Of a DNA stretch of 59,573 bases, positions 9,179-19,908 are shown piece after piece. The DNA is from Prochlorococcus sp. AG-402-P16. GTDB taxonomy: Bacteria; Cyanobacteriota; Cyanobacteriia; PCC-6307; Cyanobiaceae. Each line of letters begins with the position of its first letter. Position 1 is the first letter of the stretch. Below the pieces are notes generated by a model. That model worked only from the letters and a program-made list of their open reading frames with translations. It made no database searches and was not told where the DNA came from. Position numbers and translations under genes: made by a program. The stretch covers positions 1 through 59,573 of the forward strand of contig QCJB01000009.1 of assembly GCA_003216295.1 (NCBI GenBank). Direction: 5' to 3'.

Positions 9179-11278
9179 GTGAAAAAGTCTTTGGCTAAAA
9201 TACCCAGTCTAAAAAAGATCTGGAGAATATGGCTAGGAAGTCAATCTCCTAGGCGCCCAATACTTCGATGGTCATCTACTGATAAGTTAGGTCTTCTAAT
9301 GGTTTGCCTATTAGTAGCAATATTTTCAAGTTATAAGTTACTAGCTGTTCCAGATCTCAAACCAGGAGATATTGCGCCCTTCAATGAAATAGCTCCAAAG
9401 GATGCAAAGGTAGTTGACACTCAGGCATTAAAAGAAAAAAGACAAGGATTAAAAGAAAATTTTATTCAAATCATAGACAAACAAGAAACTGAAAATCTAG
9501 AAAAAACAGTTGCAGAAGAAATTAAATTACTAACTAATCTAAAAAATACTCGGGTTGAAGAAGGTATAAAAAAAATCACTCTGACTAATTTAGAAAAGAA
9601 TTGGATAGAAAACATTTCAGAGACTGATTGGCAATTATGGAAAGAAGAAATAAAAAAGGCCTCAAAAAAAATGCTCTCACAAGGACTTATTAATAATCTT
9701 GCTTTTGATCAATTAAATGAGGCCGCATCATTGCAATTGATAGATCTAGGTGAAGAAGAGTCTCCAGAAAGATCATTAGGTAAAAAGATATTATCTACTA
9801 GTTTTTATAAAAAGAATAATTTAAAAATCGATCCGGTTAGAACTACTCAATTATGGGAGGACTTAATAAACAAAGAAGACATTAATACAATAAAAGTTAA
9901 GAAAGGAAGTCTGATAACAAAAAAAGGGCAATCTATAAGCTCACAAGAATTTGATGTTCTTGAACATTTTAACAAAGTAAGTCGAAGTCCTAGGCCAGCA
10001 AGTTGGTTGATATATTTCACTAAAGCTTTAGGAAGTTGTGGAATACTTCTTATGATCATGAGAAGAGAAAAGCCTCGACTTCAAGCCAGGCAAGCATTAC
10101 TTTCATTAACTTTATTGTTAGTAGTTCAACTAACAAAAGATTGGTTGGGGCCATTAGCAACACCATTGCAATTAATATTGCCTCCCACACTTCTTCTCTC
10201 TCAAGGGATAGGAACAACATCATCGCTAGCTTGGATAGCTTCAGCTAGTCTTATTTGGCCATCATCTCTTAATGGATTAGACGAAATTCGACTAATAATT
10301 GCTTTTATAGCTGGTTCATTGATTGCATTTTTAGGTAGGCGAATGAGAAGCAGAGCGCAAGTGCTCCAAATTGCTGTATTTATTCCATTTGGAGCACTTT
10401 TAGCGCAAGGATTTATTTTTAATCAAATAATTAAAGCAGATAATATAAATTTTAATAATCTATCTTTTGATCCTAATTCTCTTTTTAATGAAACAATTAT
10501 TATAAGTTTAATGTTAATGATTACGATATTAATTATACCTATCTTGGAAAATACATTTGGGTTACTTACCAAAGCAAGGTTAATGGAACTTGCTGATCAA
10601 GAAAGACCTTTACTTCGACGCTTATCCAGAGAAGCGCCTGGCACTTTTGAACATACTCTAACAATCTTAAGTCTCGCAGAGGAGGGGGCTAGAGTTATTG
10701 GAGCGGATATTGATTTAATAAGAACGGGAGCTCTTTACCACGACGTGGGGAAACTTCATGCCCCAAACTGGTTTATCGAAAATCAGCAAGATGGATTTAA
10801 CCCACATGAAGAAATCAAAAACCCATATAAAAGTGCAGATATTCTTCAAGCTCATGTAGACGAAGGCTTAAAACTTGCACGAAGATATCGACTCCCCTCG
10901 CCAATCGCTGATTTCATACCTGAGCATCAAGGTACACTAAAAATGGGATATTTCCTTCATAAAGCAAGAGAAAGTGATCCTTCTGCCTCTGAAAAACGTT
11001 TTCGTTATAAAGGTCCTATTCCACGTTCAAAAGAGACAGGCATTCTTATGCTTGCAGATGGTTGCGAAGCAGCATTGAGATCAATGGAGTCCTCATCATC
11101 AGATTTTGAAGCTTGCAAAACAGTTAGAAAAATAATTCAATCACGTCAACTTGATGGTCAATTAAAAGAAAGTAGTTTGACTAGAGCAGAAATAGAATTA
11201 GTTCTAAGAGCATTTGTATCTGTATGGAGAAGAATGCGTCACAGACGATTGAAATATCCAAGTTTTAATCAAAGATAA
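9179..11278 (+). CDS. 7TM-HD (PgpH-type) membrane phosphohydrolase
   Basis: 699-aa protein with the layout of 7TMR-HD family members: an N-terminal transmembrane helix (about residues 38-56), a long charged extracytoplasmic 7TM-HDED region (about 60-275), a cluster of membrane helices (about 275-455) and a cytoplasmic HD domain. HTLTILSLAEEGAR near 491 is followed by GALYHDVGKLHAP near 518 with the metal-binding His-Asp pair, then PEHQGTLK near 580. PgpH in Listeria hydrolyses cyclic-di-AMP, so a c-di-AMP phosphodiesterase role is plausible but not shown here. The start is GTG. It is divergent from folD. Confidence 0.88.
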   Translation: MKKSLAKIPSLKKIWRIWLGSQSPRRPILRWSSTDKLGLLMVCLLVAIFSSYKLLAVPDLKPGDIAPFNEIAPKDAKVVDTQALKEKRQGLKENFIQIIDKQETENLEKTVAEEIKLLTNLKNTRVEEGIKKITLTNLEKNWIENISETDWQLWKEEIKKASKKMLSQGLINNLAFDQLNEAASLQLIDLGEEESPERSLGKKILSTSFYKKNNLKIDPVRTTQLWEDLINKEDINTIKVKKGSLITKKGQSISSQEFDVLEHFNKVSRSPRPASWLIYFTKALGSCGILLMIMRREKPRLQARQALLSLTLLLVVQLTKDWLGPLATPLQLILPPTLLLSQGIGTTSSLAWIASASLIWPSSLNGLDEIRLIIAFIAGSLIAFLGRRMRSRAQVLQIAVFIPFGALLAQGFIFNQIIKADNINFNNLSFDPNSLFNETIIISLMLMITILIIPILENTFGLLTKARLMELADQERPLLRRLSREAPGTFEHTLTILSLAEEGARVIGADIDLIRTGALYHDVGKLHAPNWFIENQQDGFNPHEEIKNPYKSADILQAHVDEGLKLARRYRLPSPIADFIPEHQGTLKMGYFLHKARESDPSASEKRFRYKGPIPRSKETGILMLADGCEAALRSMESSSSDFEACKTVRKIIQSRQLDGQLKESSLTRAEIELVLRAFVSVWRRMRHRRLKYPSFNQR

Positions 11279-11307
11279 AAAATATAAGAAACCAAATATT
11301 CAATAGA

Positions 11308-11685
11308 TCAAAGTCTTATCCTTCTATGCCCACGTTTACACCAATAAAGTAATGCAAATAAATTTAATATCGCAATAAATAATGTTAAGCCGCTAATACC
11401 AAATAGATCTCCAACTCTAATCAACCTAATTATTCCATATGGCAAAGTTCCTGCGAGTGTCATTGACAAAGCAACTATTGAAAGGATTACCCCCCATCCC
11501 CTTTGTGCGAATAATCCCGCAGAAGCAACAATTCCTGTTACCGCTGCTGGCCAACCAAGACTAATGGCAAGAGTAATATTGGCTACTTGAAGAGGAGGTC
11601 CTGAACGAACAACAAAAGCAATAAAAGGAATCGCAAGTGTATTTGAAACAAGCCCAAAACAAGTTAGCGTCCAGTAGCCACGCAT
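11308..11685 (-). CDS. Conserved hypothetical membrane protein
   Basis: 125-aa very hydrophobic protein with about four predicted membrane segments (near residues 5-25, 33-62, 65-82 and 92-113) and a basic C-terminal tail (CKRGHRRIRL) that would be cytoplasmic by the positive-inside rule. No catalytic motif is visible. It is convergent with the HD gene, 29 bases away, and about 240 bases from the next minus-strand gene. Its even composition and sharp TM pattern support a real gene; function unknown. Confidence 0.65.
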   Translation of the reverse strand: MRGYWTLTCFGLVSNTLAIPFIAFVVRSGPPLQVANITLAISLGWPAAVTGIVASAGLFAQRGWGVILSIVALSMTLAGTLPYGIIRLIRVGDLFGISGLTLFIAILNLFALLYWCKRGHRRIRL

Positions 11686-11924
11686 GCCTTATCCCATTTT
11701 TAAACTTTTATTCTCTTACAAAAGAAAGCAATTAAAGACAAAATGATTAAATAAATTACAAGGTTTTTTTGTATTGAAATATTTAAACTCAATAAAAACT
11801 TAAAGTAATAATCTTAAATTTGAATGAAAAAATTATTCAATTATTATAAATTTTTTCAACACTCTGTATTTTACTAAAAAAGTTATTTATTAACTAAAAA
11901 TTGGAAAAGGTATCAAAAATAATT
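11686..11924. other. AT-rich intergenic gap, nothing recognised
   Basis: About 240 bases of very AT-rich sequence upstream of the small membrane protein and downstream of the 79-aa gene. No ORF with protein-like composition, no hairpin terminator and no RNA motif was recognised on either strand. Confidence 0.5.
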
Positions 11925-12164
11925 TTATGCAAAAGATATTTTCAAACAATTAGAGGGGTAACAAACGGTTCTCCAAGTTCCATTTGCAACAAGCACTTCA
12001 ACTCCTATACCTTTCTCTTTAATCGTACAAGTCATTCCTTGCCCATTACACCAAACCTTTGCGGCCACAATAGCTGCATCAATACTTTCATAAGGAGCGT
12101 CCAATACTGGATGAGGAGTCCCATCTAGTCCAACCAGCCTGTAAAGATTTTCAGCTAAAGCCAT
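11925..12164 (-). CDS. Small conserved hypothetical protein (79 aa)
   Basis: Begins MALAENLYRLVGLDGTPHPV and is soluble-looking, with mixed alpha/beta character and four Cys (residues 38, 46, 68 and 73). The sequence is codon-typical and well formed. I recognise the style of a short picocyanobacterial conserved protein but no named domain. It stands alone, with a gap of about 150 bases to leuA. The plus-strand ORF covering the same DNA is judged a shadow. Function unknown. Confidence 0.7.
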   Translation of the reverse strand: MALAENLYRLVGLDGTPHPVLDAPYESIDAAIVAAKVWCNGQGMTCTIKEKGIGVEVLVANGTWRTVCYPSNCLKISFA

Positions 12165-12311
12165 TTATGTTCACATATCAAATCGTCACAATGCATATTA
12201 GACCTTAAACAATACATTAAATCAACTTTCTAAAAAAAATTTACCGAACAAAATCAAAAAAGAAAGTTTGTGCATTTTTTCAAGCTTCTCTTTTCATTTT
12301 GACCTCTATAA

Positions 12312-13916
12312 TTATCTACCTACCAAATCGTGTTGAGGATGAAGAGATTTTCTACCTTCTGCAGCAATTAGCCTATTAAGAGCGTTTATATATGCTTGAG
12401 CAGCAGCAACAACTACATCTGTATCCGCAGAGTGGCCAGAAAAAAGATTGCCATTTCTTCTAATTCGAATAGTTACTTCTCCCAGCGCATCAATACCTTC
12501 TGTAACTGACTTTACTGAGAATTCAATCAACTCATTTGGCTCTTCTGTGAGTGAATCCAAAGCTCTCACGACTGCATCGACAGGTCCCGTTCCTAAAGAG
12601 ACAGAAGTTTTTTCTTCTCCATCTTCCCCAACAACAGTAACAGTAGCAGTCGGTTTCAAAGATGTACCACAACTAACTTGTACCAATTTCAATTGAAATA
12701 AGGCTTCTGGCAGTTGAACTTGCTCGCTAACTATGGCCTCTAAGTCACGATCAGTTATTTCTCTTTTCCTATCTGCTAAGTCCTTAAACCTTGCAAATGC
12801 ATCATTAAGATCTTCTCTATTTAGATCATATCCAAGGTCCTCTAATCTTGCTCTAACCGCACTCCTACCACTCAATTTCCCTAAAGAAATTTTATTATCT
12901 GACAACCCAACTGTTCTTGCATCGATAATTTCATAGGTTAATCTATTTTTTAAAACACCATCTTGATGAATTCCAGATTCATGAGCAAAAGCATTTGCTC
13001 CAACAATGGCTTTATTCGGTTGAACTACCATTCCAGTTAAATTAGAAACTAATCTAGAAGTCTTAGTTATCTCCTCTGTTCTTATAGCTGTCAAAGGGGT
13101 AGGAGAATCTGGAGACCTCCCGAAAAAAGGATTAAAATAAGATCTTCTTACATGTAAAGCCATAATTAATTCTTCTAGAGCAGCATTACCGGCTCTTTCC
13201 CCAATCCCATTTATCGTACATTCAAGTTGCCTAGCCCCTTTCTTCACAGCCTCGAGGAAGTTTGCCACAGCAAGCCCAAGATCATTATGACCATGTACTG
13301 ATAAAACAGCTTCATTGATATTTGGAACATTTTTATTAATGTTTTCTATCAGAGCACCAAATTCAGAAGGGGTTGTATAACCAACAGTGTCTGGAATATT
13401 TATTGTATTAGCACCTGAGGATATTGCTAACTCAATTACTTGGTACAAAAAATCTAAATCACTTCTAGCTGCATCCTCACAAGAAAATTCTACATCATCA
13501 ACAAATCCTTTCGCATAGCTAACCATATCAGGAACAATCCCAAGAACTTCTTTTCTTGATTTTCTTAATTTGTGTTCAAGATGAATATCACTAGTTGCTA
13601 TGAAAGTATGAATCCTTTTTTTTGGGGCTGGCGCAATAGCTTCAGCGCAAGCTTTAATATCGGGCTTGGATGCCCTTGAAAGTCCACAAATAATAGGTCC
13701 TTCTTCTCCCCCTACATGCTCGGAAATCTTTTGAACTGCAGCAAAATCTCCTTGACTAGCGAAAGGGAATCCTGCCTCAATTACATCAACTCCCAATCTT
13801 GCTAGTTGTTGAGCTATGGCCAACTTTTCCTCTAAATTGAGGCTTGCCCCAGGCGATTGCTCTCCATCCCTTAAGGTCGTATCAAAAATTAAAACTCGGC
13901 CTGGATCTTTGGCCAT
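12312..13916 (-). CDS. leuA: 2-Isopropylmalate synthase
   Basis: Condenses acetyl-CoA with 2-oxoisovalerate, the first committed step of leucine synthesis. The catalytic [15 protein letters not shown] motif is at residues 12-26, the metal-binding [12 protein letters not shown] near 208-219 and [13 protein letters not shown] near 235-247. The C-terminal third (about 390-520) is the LeuA allosteric domain that gives leucine feedback inhibition. The 534-aa length is normal. Homocitrate and citramalate synthases share the fold, but the full-length regulatory domain and the motifs favour LeuA. It is monocistronic and divergent from the GH57 gene across a 315-base gap. Confidence 0.95.
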   Translation of the reverse strand: MAKDPGRVLIFDTTLRDGEQSPGASLNLEEKLAIAQQLARLGVDVIEAGFPFASQGDFAAVQKISEHVGGEEGPIICGLSRASKPDIKACAEAIAPAPKKRIHTFIATSDIHLEHKLRKSRKEVLGIVPDMVSYAKGFVDDVEFSCEDAARSDLDFLYQVIELAISSGANTINIPDTVGYTTPSEFGALIENINKNVPNINEAVLSVHGHNDLGLAVANFLEAVKKGARQLECTINGIGERAGNAALEELIMALHVRRSYFNPFFGRSPDSPTPLTAIRTEEITKTSRLVSNLTGMVVQPNKAIVGANAFAHESGIHQDGVLKNRLTYEIIDARTVGLSDNKISLGKLSGRSAVRARLEDLGYDLNREDLNDAFARFKDLADRKREITDRDLEAIVSEQVQLPEALFQLKLVQVSCGTSLKPTATVTVVGEDGEEKTSVSLGTGPVDAVVRALDSLTEEPNELIEFSVKSVTEGIDALGEVTIRIRRNGNLFSGHSADTDVVVAAAQAYINALNRLIAAEGRKSLHPQHDLVGR

Positions 13917-14231
13917 AGAATTAAATACTTAAAAGAAAATAGTCCCTGAACGATTATTGGGATTTGAATTAATTATAGTATGAAGCCCACAAATTTCTAA
14001 AAAATAATAAATTTATATAATATTCAATTTGAAATTTGTACATTTTTTAATTTTAAGACTAATAAAAATTGTCAAAATGTGAAATTTTAAATTGAAAAGA
14101 ATTAGATATTAAAAAAAATTTTTTCAGTATCTAATTTTACTAGATTCACCTATAAACTTAAAGATTATCTTTTATTGCGCGGGAAAAGAGTATAAGTATC
14201 CAAGGTTAAATCCAACAATCTGGACGCTTAA
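13917..14231. other. Intergenic region between divergent leuA and GH57 genes
   Basis: 315 bases, extremely AT-rich (long A and T runs around 13990-14130). It must hold promoters for both flanking genes; AAGAGTATAAGTAT near 14186-14199 is a plausible -10 region for the plus-strand gene. No ORF, terminator or RNA motif was recognised. Confidence 0.45.
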
Positions 14232-15797
14232 ATGACTAAAGGCAATTTGGCCATAGTCCTACATGCTCATCTACCTTACGTAAGATCTAAAGAACCTGGG
14301 TCTCTTGAAGAGGATTGGTTCTTTCAAGCTCTAGTGGAATGCTACTTACCACTGTTGGAAACTCTTGAAAAAGCACTTAGATCAAATGATCAAAAGCCAA
14401 AAATCACAATAGGTTTATCTCCTACCTTACTTTCTCTATTAGAAGATGAAGTCTTAAAAAATCGCTTTGCAAAATGGATAGATTTAAGATTAAAACTTCT
14501 AAATTCTCTAAAAACAAATAATGAAAAGGCTACTATTCATCTTATAAATCATTTAAATCATCAACTAGCTAGTTGGCAAAAATTTGGGGGTGATTTAATA
14601 GGAAGATTTGAACAACTTCAGACTTCAGCAGTAATTGACATTCTCACCTGTGCTGCCACGCATGGATATCTTCCTCTTTTAAGAGAAAATCCAGAAGCAG
14701 TAAGAGCTCAGTTAAAAACAGCAGTTAGAGAGCATAAGCGCCTTTTTAAAATCGCACCTTTGGGAATTTGGTTGCCGGAATGCGCCTATTACGAAGGCTT
14801 GGACGAGCTAATGCTTGAATCGGGTCTTAGATATGCCGTGCTAGATGGACATGGCTTATTGAATGCAAATCCAAGACCGAGATATGGCTTATATGCCCCA
14901 ATTTGCACAAAAAAGGGAGTAGCTTTTTTTGGTAGAGATAGTGAATCCACTCTTCCAGTTTGGTCTGCGAGGGATGGATATCCAGGGAATCCAAACTATA
15001 GAGAATTCCATAGAGACCTAGGTTGGGATTTATCTAACAAAGAACTTGAAAAAATTGGAATAAATGAAAAAAGACCTCTTGGGATTAAATTATTTAAAAT
15101 CACATCTCAAAAGACTTCATTAGAAAATAAAGAAAAATATGACCCTGAATCTGCTGAAAAAAGTGTTAAAAAAGATGCAAAAAATTATTTAATTGATAGA
15201 AAAAAACAACTTCTTGAACTAGAGAATTCCATAAAAATAGATCCGTTGCTAATAGCTCCTTTTGATGCGGAACTTTTTGGACATTGGTGGTTTGAAGGCC
15301 CTCTATTTCTCTCCCAACTGTTTAGTCAATCAAAAAAAGAGGGTATTCAATTCATTACCCTTAAAGAGGCTCTGCAAAAAAATCCACAAATTCAATTGTG
15401 CAACCCTTCTCCATCTAGCTGGGGGCAAGGCGGCTTTCACAATTATTGGTTAAATGAATCCAATGCATGGATTGTTCATCAATGGAGTAAAGCAGGAAGA
15501 GAAATGATAACTATCTGCTCAAAAGGATTAAAAAGTGACTCAGATATAAGAATAATTGAACAAGCAGGAAGAGAACTTCTCTTATCACAATCTTCTGATT
15601 GGAGTTTCATTCTTAGAGCAGGAACAACAACAGAACTTGCCAGAGAAAGAATAGATTTACATTTGAAAAGATTTTGGATGCTTATAGATTCGATTAAAAA
15701 TAATAAAATTTCCAATCCATCTTTTCTAGAAGAAATTGAAAAAGAGGATTGTATTTTTCCTTTGATTTCACCAACTGATTGGAAAACAAAAGTTTAA
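14232..15797 (+). CDS. Glycoside hydrolase family 57 alpha-glucan (branching-type) enzyme, DUF1957
   Basis: GH57 fold. VLHAHLPYVR at residues 9-18 is GH57 conserved region 1. WLPECAYYEGLDELM starts at residue 180, with Glu183 the expected nucleophile, and APFDAELFGHWWFEGP has Asp346 as the expected acid/base. The C-terminal region from about residue 395 (SSWGQGGFHNYWLN) matches the DUF1957 helical domain of GH57 1,4-alpha-glucan branching enzymes such as Thermus/Thermococcus types. It probably acts on glycogen in the cytosol, but branching versus hydrolase activity cannot be separated from sequence. It converges with the lycopene cyclase gene, the stop codons overlapping by 4 bases. Confidence 0.87.
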   Translation: MTKGNLAIVLHAHLPYVRSKEPGSLEEDWFFQALVECYLPLLETLEKALRSNDQKPKITIGLSPTLLSLLEDEVLKNRFAKWIDLRLKLLNSLKTNNEKATIHLINHLNHQLASWQKFGGDLIGRFEQLQTSAVIDILTCAATHGYLPLLRENPEAVRAQLKTAVREHKRLFKIAPLGIWLPECAYYEGLDELMLESGLRYAVLDGHGLLNANPRPRYGLYAPICTKKGVAFFGRDSESTLPVWSARDGYPGNPNYREFHRDLGWDLSNKELEKIGINEKRPLGIKLFKITSQKTSLENKEKYDPESAEKSVKKDAKNYLIDRKKQLLELENSIKIDPLLIAPFDAELFGHWWFEGPLFLSQLFSQSKKEGIQFITLKEALQKNPQIQLCNPSPSSWGQGGFHNYWLNESNAWIVHQWSKAGREMITICSKGLKSDSDIRIIEQAGRELLLSQSSDWSFILRAGTTTELARERIDLHLKRFWMLIDSIKNNKISNPSFLEEIEKEDCIFPLISPTDWKTKV

Positions 15798-17038
15798 GTA
15801 TTTTCTTTCTTTTTTAGTACTAAACCAATCATTCCAAGTCTTACATTTGAAGGAGCAATAGAGAATAATTTCAGCATGACAATAAAAAGGCGAGGTAAAG
15901 GCAGAGTATTAGTTAAATATCCATACCAATCATTTCTAGGCAATTTAAAAAAAGTATCGAAAAAAGATCTTAAAAGAGATTCATCAAAGCTCATTAATCG
16001 TTGCAATCCAAACTGATAAAGACGATGTCTTTGAACTAATTCATTGGTCCAAAGAGTTTTCCATCCTCTTCTTGCTATCTGAGATGTAGGCATAAGTGGA
16101 TCATCCTTAATGGCTTTTGCAATCTCCTTTGCCAAAGAAGGAGCTCTTCTCAAGAGAGACCCTATGAGATATCCAGAAGCAGGGTGAACCATACTGGCTG
16201 AACCTCCAAATGCTAAAAGAGGTTGATCTCTTAGAGGCAATGGCAAATTCATTGGGAAAAGACAATGTTCTTCATGAATTATTTCCTCAATTTGTATTCC
16301 TTTATGAGCTAAACGAGTATTCAACCTATCTTTCAGTAATTCAAACGAAACTGGAGGGGAACAGGCCAACGATGTTTCCTCGACAAAATAACTTCCATCT
16401 CCCAAGTCCATAGCATATAGAAAAGAAGGAGGCTCTTTTAATTGAATTTGATTTAAATGATCCGGTCTGAAATCCATTAATACAAAACGATTCTTTTCAA
16501 CTGGTGGATAACTAAATTTTCCAACCACTCCATACGCAGCCTGCTTGGCAATTTGAGCTTTAAATGGTCTTCGAACAAAAGGTGTATTATGACCACTCGC
16601 ATCTATTACCACTCTGGCAAGATATTTTTCCCCCGAAGAACAAATTACAGCTGTTTGTTTTTCGCTAAAATCAATTTTTTCAACAGTTTCAATTTGCCAA
16701 GACAGACCATTACATCTATCAAGTAAAGCCTCCTGAAAATTATTTAGATTAAACAGTCCATAATCAAGGCAATGCCTTGTAAATTTATCTTCTTTGTGAC
16801 TTGTACCATCTCCAAAAAAACTAACAGTATCTTTCCATCTATATTTTAAAAGTTTCTGCATATTCAAAGACTCAAGTTCTGAGACCCATATTCCATATGT
16901 ATTTGGCCAAGGTTCCAACGGGGACTTAGAAGCTATAGCTTGAACATCAAGTCCTTCTTGCACTAATTCTGCAGTAATACAAAGAGCAGCAGGTCCTGCT
17001 CCCATAACTAAAACATCAGCACAATTAATTGATTTCAA
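15794..17038 (-). CDS. crtL-b: Lycopene cyclase, probably beta type
   Basis: FAD-dependent cyclisation of lycopene ends towards beta-carotene and zeaxanthin. The dinucleotide-binding motif [17 protein letters not shown] is at residues 10-26, [11 protein letters not shown] near 144 and [17 protein letters not shown] near 278. The 414-aa length fits. Prochlorococcus has two CrtL paralogues (beta, and epsilon, which makes alpha-carotene); the beta assignment rests mainly on remembered linkage to gyrA, so the ring specificity is inference. Its ATG overlaps the gyrA stop by 4 bases (translational coupling), and its stop overlaps the convergent GH57 stop. Confidence 0.87.
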   Translation of the reverse strand: MKSINCADVLVMGAGPAALCITAELVQEGLDVQAIASKSPLEPWPNTYGIWVSELESLNMQKLLKYRWKDTVSFFGDGTSHKEDKFTRHCLDYGLFNLNNFQEALLDRCNGLSWQIETVEKIDFSEKQTAVICSSGEKYLARVVIDASGHNTPFVRRPFKAQIAKQAAYGVVGKFSYPPVEKNRFVLMDFRPDHLNQIQLKEPPSFLYAMDLGDGSYFVEETSLACSPPVSFELLKDRLNTRLAHKGIQIEEIIHEEHCLFPMNLPLPLRDQPLLAFGGSASMVHPASGYLIGSLLRRAPSLAKEIAKAIKDDPLMPTSQIARRGWKTLWTNELVQRHRLYQFGLQRLMSFDESLLRSFFDTFFKLPRNDWYGYLTNTLPLPRLFIVMLKLFSIAPSNVRLGMIGLVLKKKENT

Positions 17039-19653
17039 TTTTTTGAAATTGGATCAGTCTTTATTTGTTGATCAGATGATGATAATTCTTTTCCTTCTTC
17101 ATAATTTGTTTGATCAGGAGGGACTAAAACAACTTCGGATAATTTGTCACCATCATCAAGTTTCTGGATCCTTACACCAGTTGCTGCTCTTGATTGCTGA
17201 GATATCTTATCTGCACTAGTTCTTACAATTACACCCTTTTCACTTACTAATAATAATTCCTCGCCTTTGCCTAAAACCCTTAAGCCAACTAATACATCTC
17301 CATCTTTTCTGAATTTTATTGCTCTCAATCCCATCCCTGCCCTTTTTTGCAAACGAAACTGAGTTACTGGAACTCTTTTTCCTAGACCACTTGCAGAGGC
17401 CACAAGTACCCAAGGACCTTCTGAAACTGATACTTCATCCTCAAGTTCTTCTTCTTCACTTTTATCTACATGATCAGCCAACTCAGTTGAAAGGACATCC
17501 ATACTAACGAGAGAGTCTCCAGCTTTAAGATTCATTGATCTAACCCCTCTTGCTGTTCTTCCTAAAGAACGTAATTCAGAATCATTTAATCTGAAATGTA
17601 TTGTCATTCCATTTTTGGAACCAATCAAAACACTATCTCCAGATTCTGCAAGGCGAACCCAGGTCAAAGCATCTCCATCCTCTAAACCAATAGCAATTAA
17701 TCCATTTGCTCTGATTTTACTAAAAGCTGATAGAGGTGTCCTTTTTATGAAACCGCCCCTAGTAAGCATTAATAAATAATTCTCATCATCGAAAGAGCTT
17801 ACAGAAAGCAATGAAGTTATAGATTCTTCTCTTGGAATAGGGAGGAGTTGAACTATGGGAGTGCCTTTTGCAGTCCTGCTACATTGAGGCACTCTGTAGG
17901 CTGGGATTGCATAAGCTACTCCTCTATCACTAAATAGAAGAAGGCTGTCATGATCATTACAGCTTATAAATTTCTTAACTTCTTCTTCCCCTTGACTACG
18001 TGTACCAGCCTTACCTCTAGTTCCTCTACTCGTAGCTTCAAACTCATTGACAGGCATTCTCTTCAGGTATCCGGTTTCAGTCAGCAAAACCACCGATCTT
18101 TCGTTTGCAATCAAATCAATATCTTCGAGGCCTCCGCCTAAATCAAGTATTTTCGTTCTTCTTGGAGAATTATATTTCTCTTTTAATTCATTTAATTCTA
18201 TTTTTGTTATTTCAAATACCCTTTCCTTTCTATTTAAAATATCTTTTAAATCAATTATTTTTGCGACTAATTCCTCATGTTCATGTCTTATTTTATCTGC
18301 CTCTAAAGCAGTAAGTCGTCTTAACTGCATTTGCAGAATTGCATCAGATTGGACATCTGTTAAACCATGATGATCTTGCAAGTTTTTCTTAGCAGTTGCT
18401 GAATCTGGGGCTGATCGGATAAGACTAATTATCTCATCTAATTGATCTAAAGCCAGTAAAAGTCCTAATAATATGTGATCTCTATTCTCTGCTTTTTTAA
18501 GAAGATATTTTGTTCTTTTTTCAATAGTTTCTACTCTGAATTCTAAGAAAACTTCTAACATCTTTCTGAGTGGTAATATAACTGGTTCCCCATTTACCAG
18601 AGAGAGCATATTTGCACTAAAATTAGTTTGTAAAGGAGTCAATTTAAACAAATTATTTAAAACGACTTGTGGATATGAATCTCTTCTCAATTCAACAACA
18701 ATCCTCATTCCATCTCTATCACTTTCATCTCTTATATCTGAAATACCCTCAAGTTTTTTATCGTTAACCATGTCAGCAATTCTCTCAATCAATGCTGCTT
18801 TATTAGTTTGATAAGGAAGCTCAGTGATTATTACAGCATCTCTGTCTGGCCTTCCTGGATTCTCAATGGTCTCAATTTCAGCAACTCCACGCATAGTTAT
18901 TGAGCCCCTCCCACTTAGATAGGTCTCCTTAATTCCATTTCGACCAAGAATCTGCCCTCCAGTGGGAAAGTCTGGGCCTTTGATTATATTCATTAACTCT
19001 TTATCGTCTAATTGAGGATTTGAAATCAAAGCCATCAATCCATCAATCAATTCAATCAAATTATGGGGAGGTATGTTTGTTGCCATACCTACAGCTATTC
19101 CAGAGGAACCATTAAGCAATAATTGAGGTATTCTCGCTGGTAATACAGTTGGCTCTTGCTGAGATCCATCAAAATTATCGGCAAAATCAACAGTTTCAGA
19201 TTCAATATCTTCAAGCAAGCTATCTGTAGTTAATGATTTTAATCTGGATTCCGTATATCTCATTGCTGCAGGAGGATCATTGTCAACAGATCCAAAATTG
19301 CCATGACCATCGATTAAAGGCATTTGCATTGAGAAATCTTGAGCCATTCGAACTAGAGCGTCATAAACGGCCGTATCTCCATGCGGATGGTATTTACCTA
19401 AAACTTCTCCAACAACACGAGCACATTTTCTATACGGTCTATCGCTAGTTAGACCAAGCTCATACATCGCATAAAGTATCCGACGATGAACTGGCTTGAG
19501 TCCATCTCTTGAATCAGGTAGAGCTCTGCCAACAATCACACTCATCGCGTATTCCAAATAGGAACGCGACATCTCGTTTCTCAAGTCTGTCTGGATGATC
19601 CGATCATCGGATTTCCCGGGACCAGTGTTATTAGGTCCCAATGGATCAGCCAT
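17035..19653 (-). CDS. gyrA: DNA gyrase (type IIA topoisomerase) subunit A
   Basis: Breaks and rejoins DNA through an active-site tyrosine. [19 protein letters not shown] and [19 protein letters not shown] are near the N-terminus, and [12 protein letters not shown] near residue 120 holds the catalytic Tyr. The C-terminal beta-pinwheel starts around residue 520. The GyrA-box region reads SRGTRGKAG instead of the canonical QRRGGKG, so gyrase versus topoisomerase IV is not settled by that motif, although the gene is conventionally gyrA. The start at 19653 (MADPLGPNN) is chosen over an in-frame codon 18 bases upstream because the family starts with MADP. The C-terminus is acidic and low-complexity. 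Confidence 0.92.
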   Translation of the reverse strand: MADPLGPNNTGPGKSDDRIIQTDLRNEMSRSYLEYAMSVIVGRALPDSRDGLKPVHRRILYAMYELGLTSDRPYRKCARVVGEVLGKYHPHGDTAVYDALVRMAQDFSMQMPLIDGHGNFGSVDNDPPAAMRYTESRLKSLTTDSLLEDIESETVDFADNFDGSQQEPTVLPARIPQLLLNGSSGIAVGMATNIPPHNLIELIDGLMALISNPQLDDKELMNIIKGPDFPTGGQILGRNGIKETYLSGRGSITMRGVAEIETIENPGRPDRDAVIITELPYQTNKAALIERIADMVNDKKLEGISDIRDESDRDGMRIVVELRRDSYPQVVLNNLFKLTPLQTNFSANMLSLVNGEPVILPLRKMLEVFLEFRVETIEKRTKYLLKKAENRDHILLGLLLALDQLDEIISLIRSAPDSATAKKNLQDHHGLTDVQSDAILQMQLRRLTALEADKIRHEHEELVAKIIDLKDILNRKERVFEITKIELNELKEKYNSPRRTKILDLGGGLEDIDLIANERSVVLLTETGYLKRMPVNEFEATSRGTRGKAGTRSQGEEEVKKFISCNDHDSLLLFSDRGVAYAIPAYRVPQCSRTAKGTPIVQLLPIPREESITSLLSVSSFDDENYLLMLTRGGFIKRTPLSAFSKIRANGLIAIGLEDGDALTWVRLAESGDSVLIGSKNGMTIHFRLNDSELRSLGRTARGVRSMNLKAGDSLVSMDVLSTELADHVDKSEEEELEDEVSVSEGPWVLVASASGLGKRVPVTQFRLQKRAGMGLRAIKFRKDGDVLVGLRVLGKGEELLLVSEKGVIVRTSADKISQQSRAATGVRIQKLDDGDKLSEVVLVPPDQTNYEEGKELSSSDQQIKTDPISKN

Positions 19654-19908
19654 GTATAAGGGTTTTACCAATTATAAGAAGATCTGAGCATTAAGTAACC
19701 TTTAAAAGTAAATAACCATATAAAGGAACTTAAATCACAAATCAGCAAATCACCGCTCACTTCAAAATGAAACGGATTTGATTCAAAACGTCTAGTAAAA
19801 AGTGGTTGAGTTTAATAAAAATTCAGCAAATCTTGATTATATATTCCGAACAATTGCTCAATTTGGCCCACCAGTTGGTAGTTTGACGACAACTTATAAA
19901 ATTTAGGT

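Noticed and set aside
18047-18370. 107-aa ORF antisense to gyrA
   Set aside because: Lies wholly within gyrA on the other strand; Ser/Phe-rich shadow of a strong gene.
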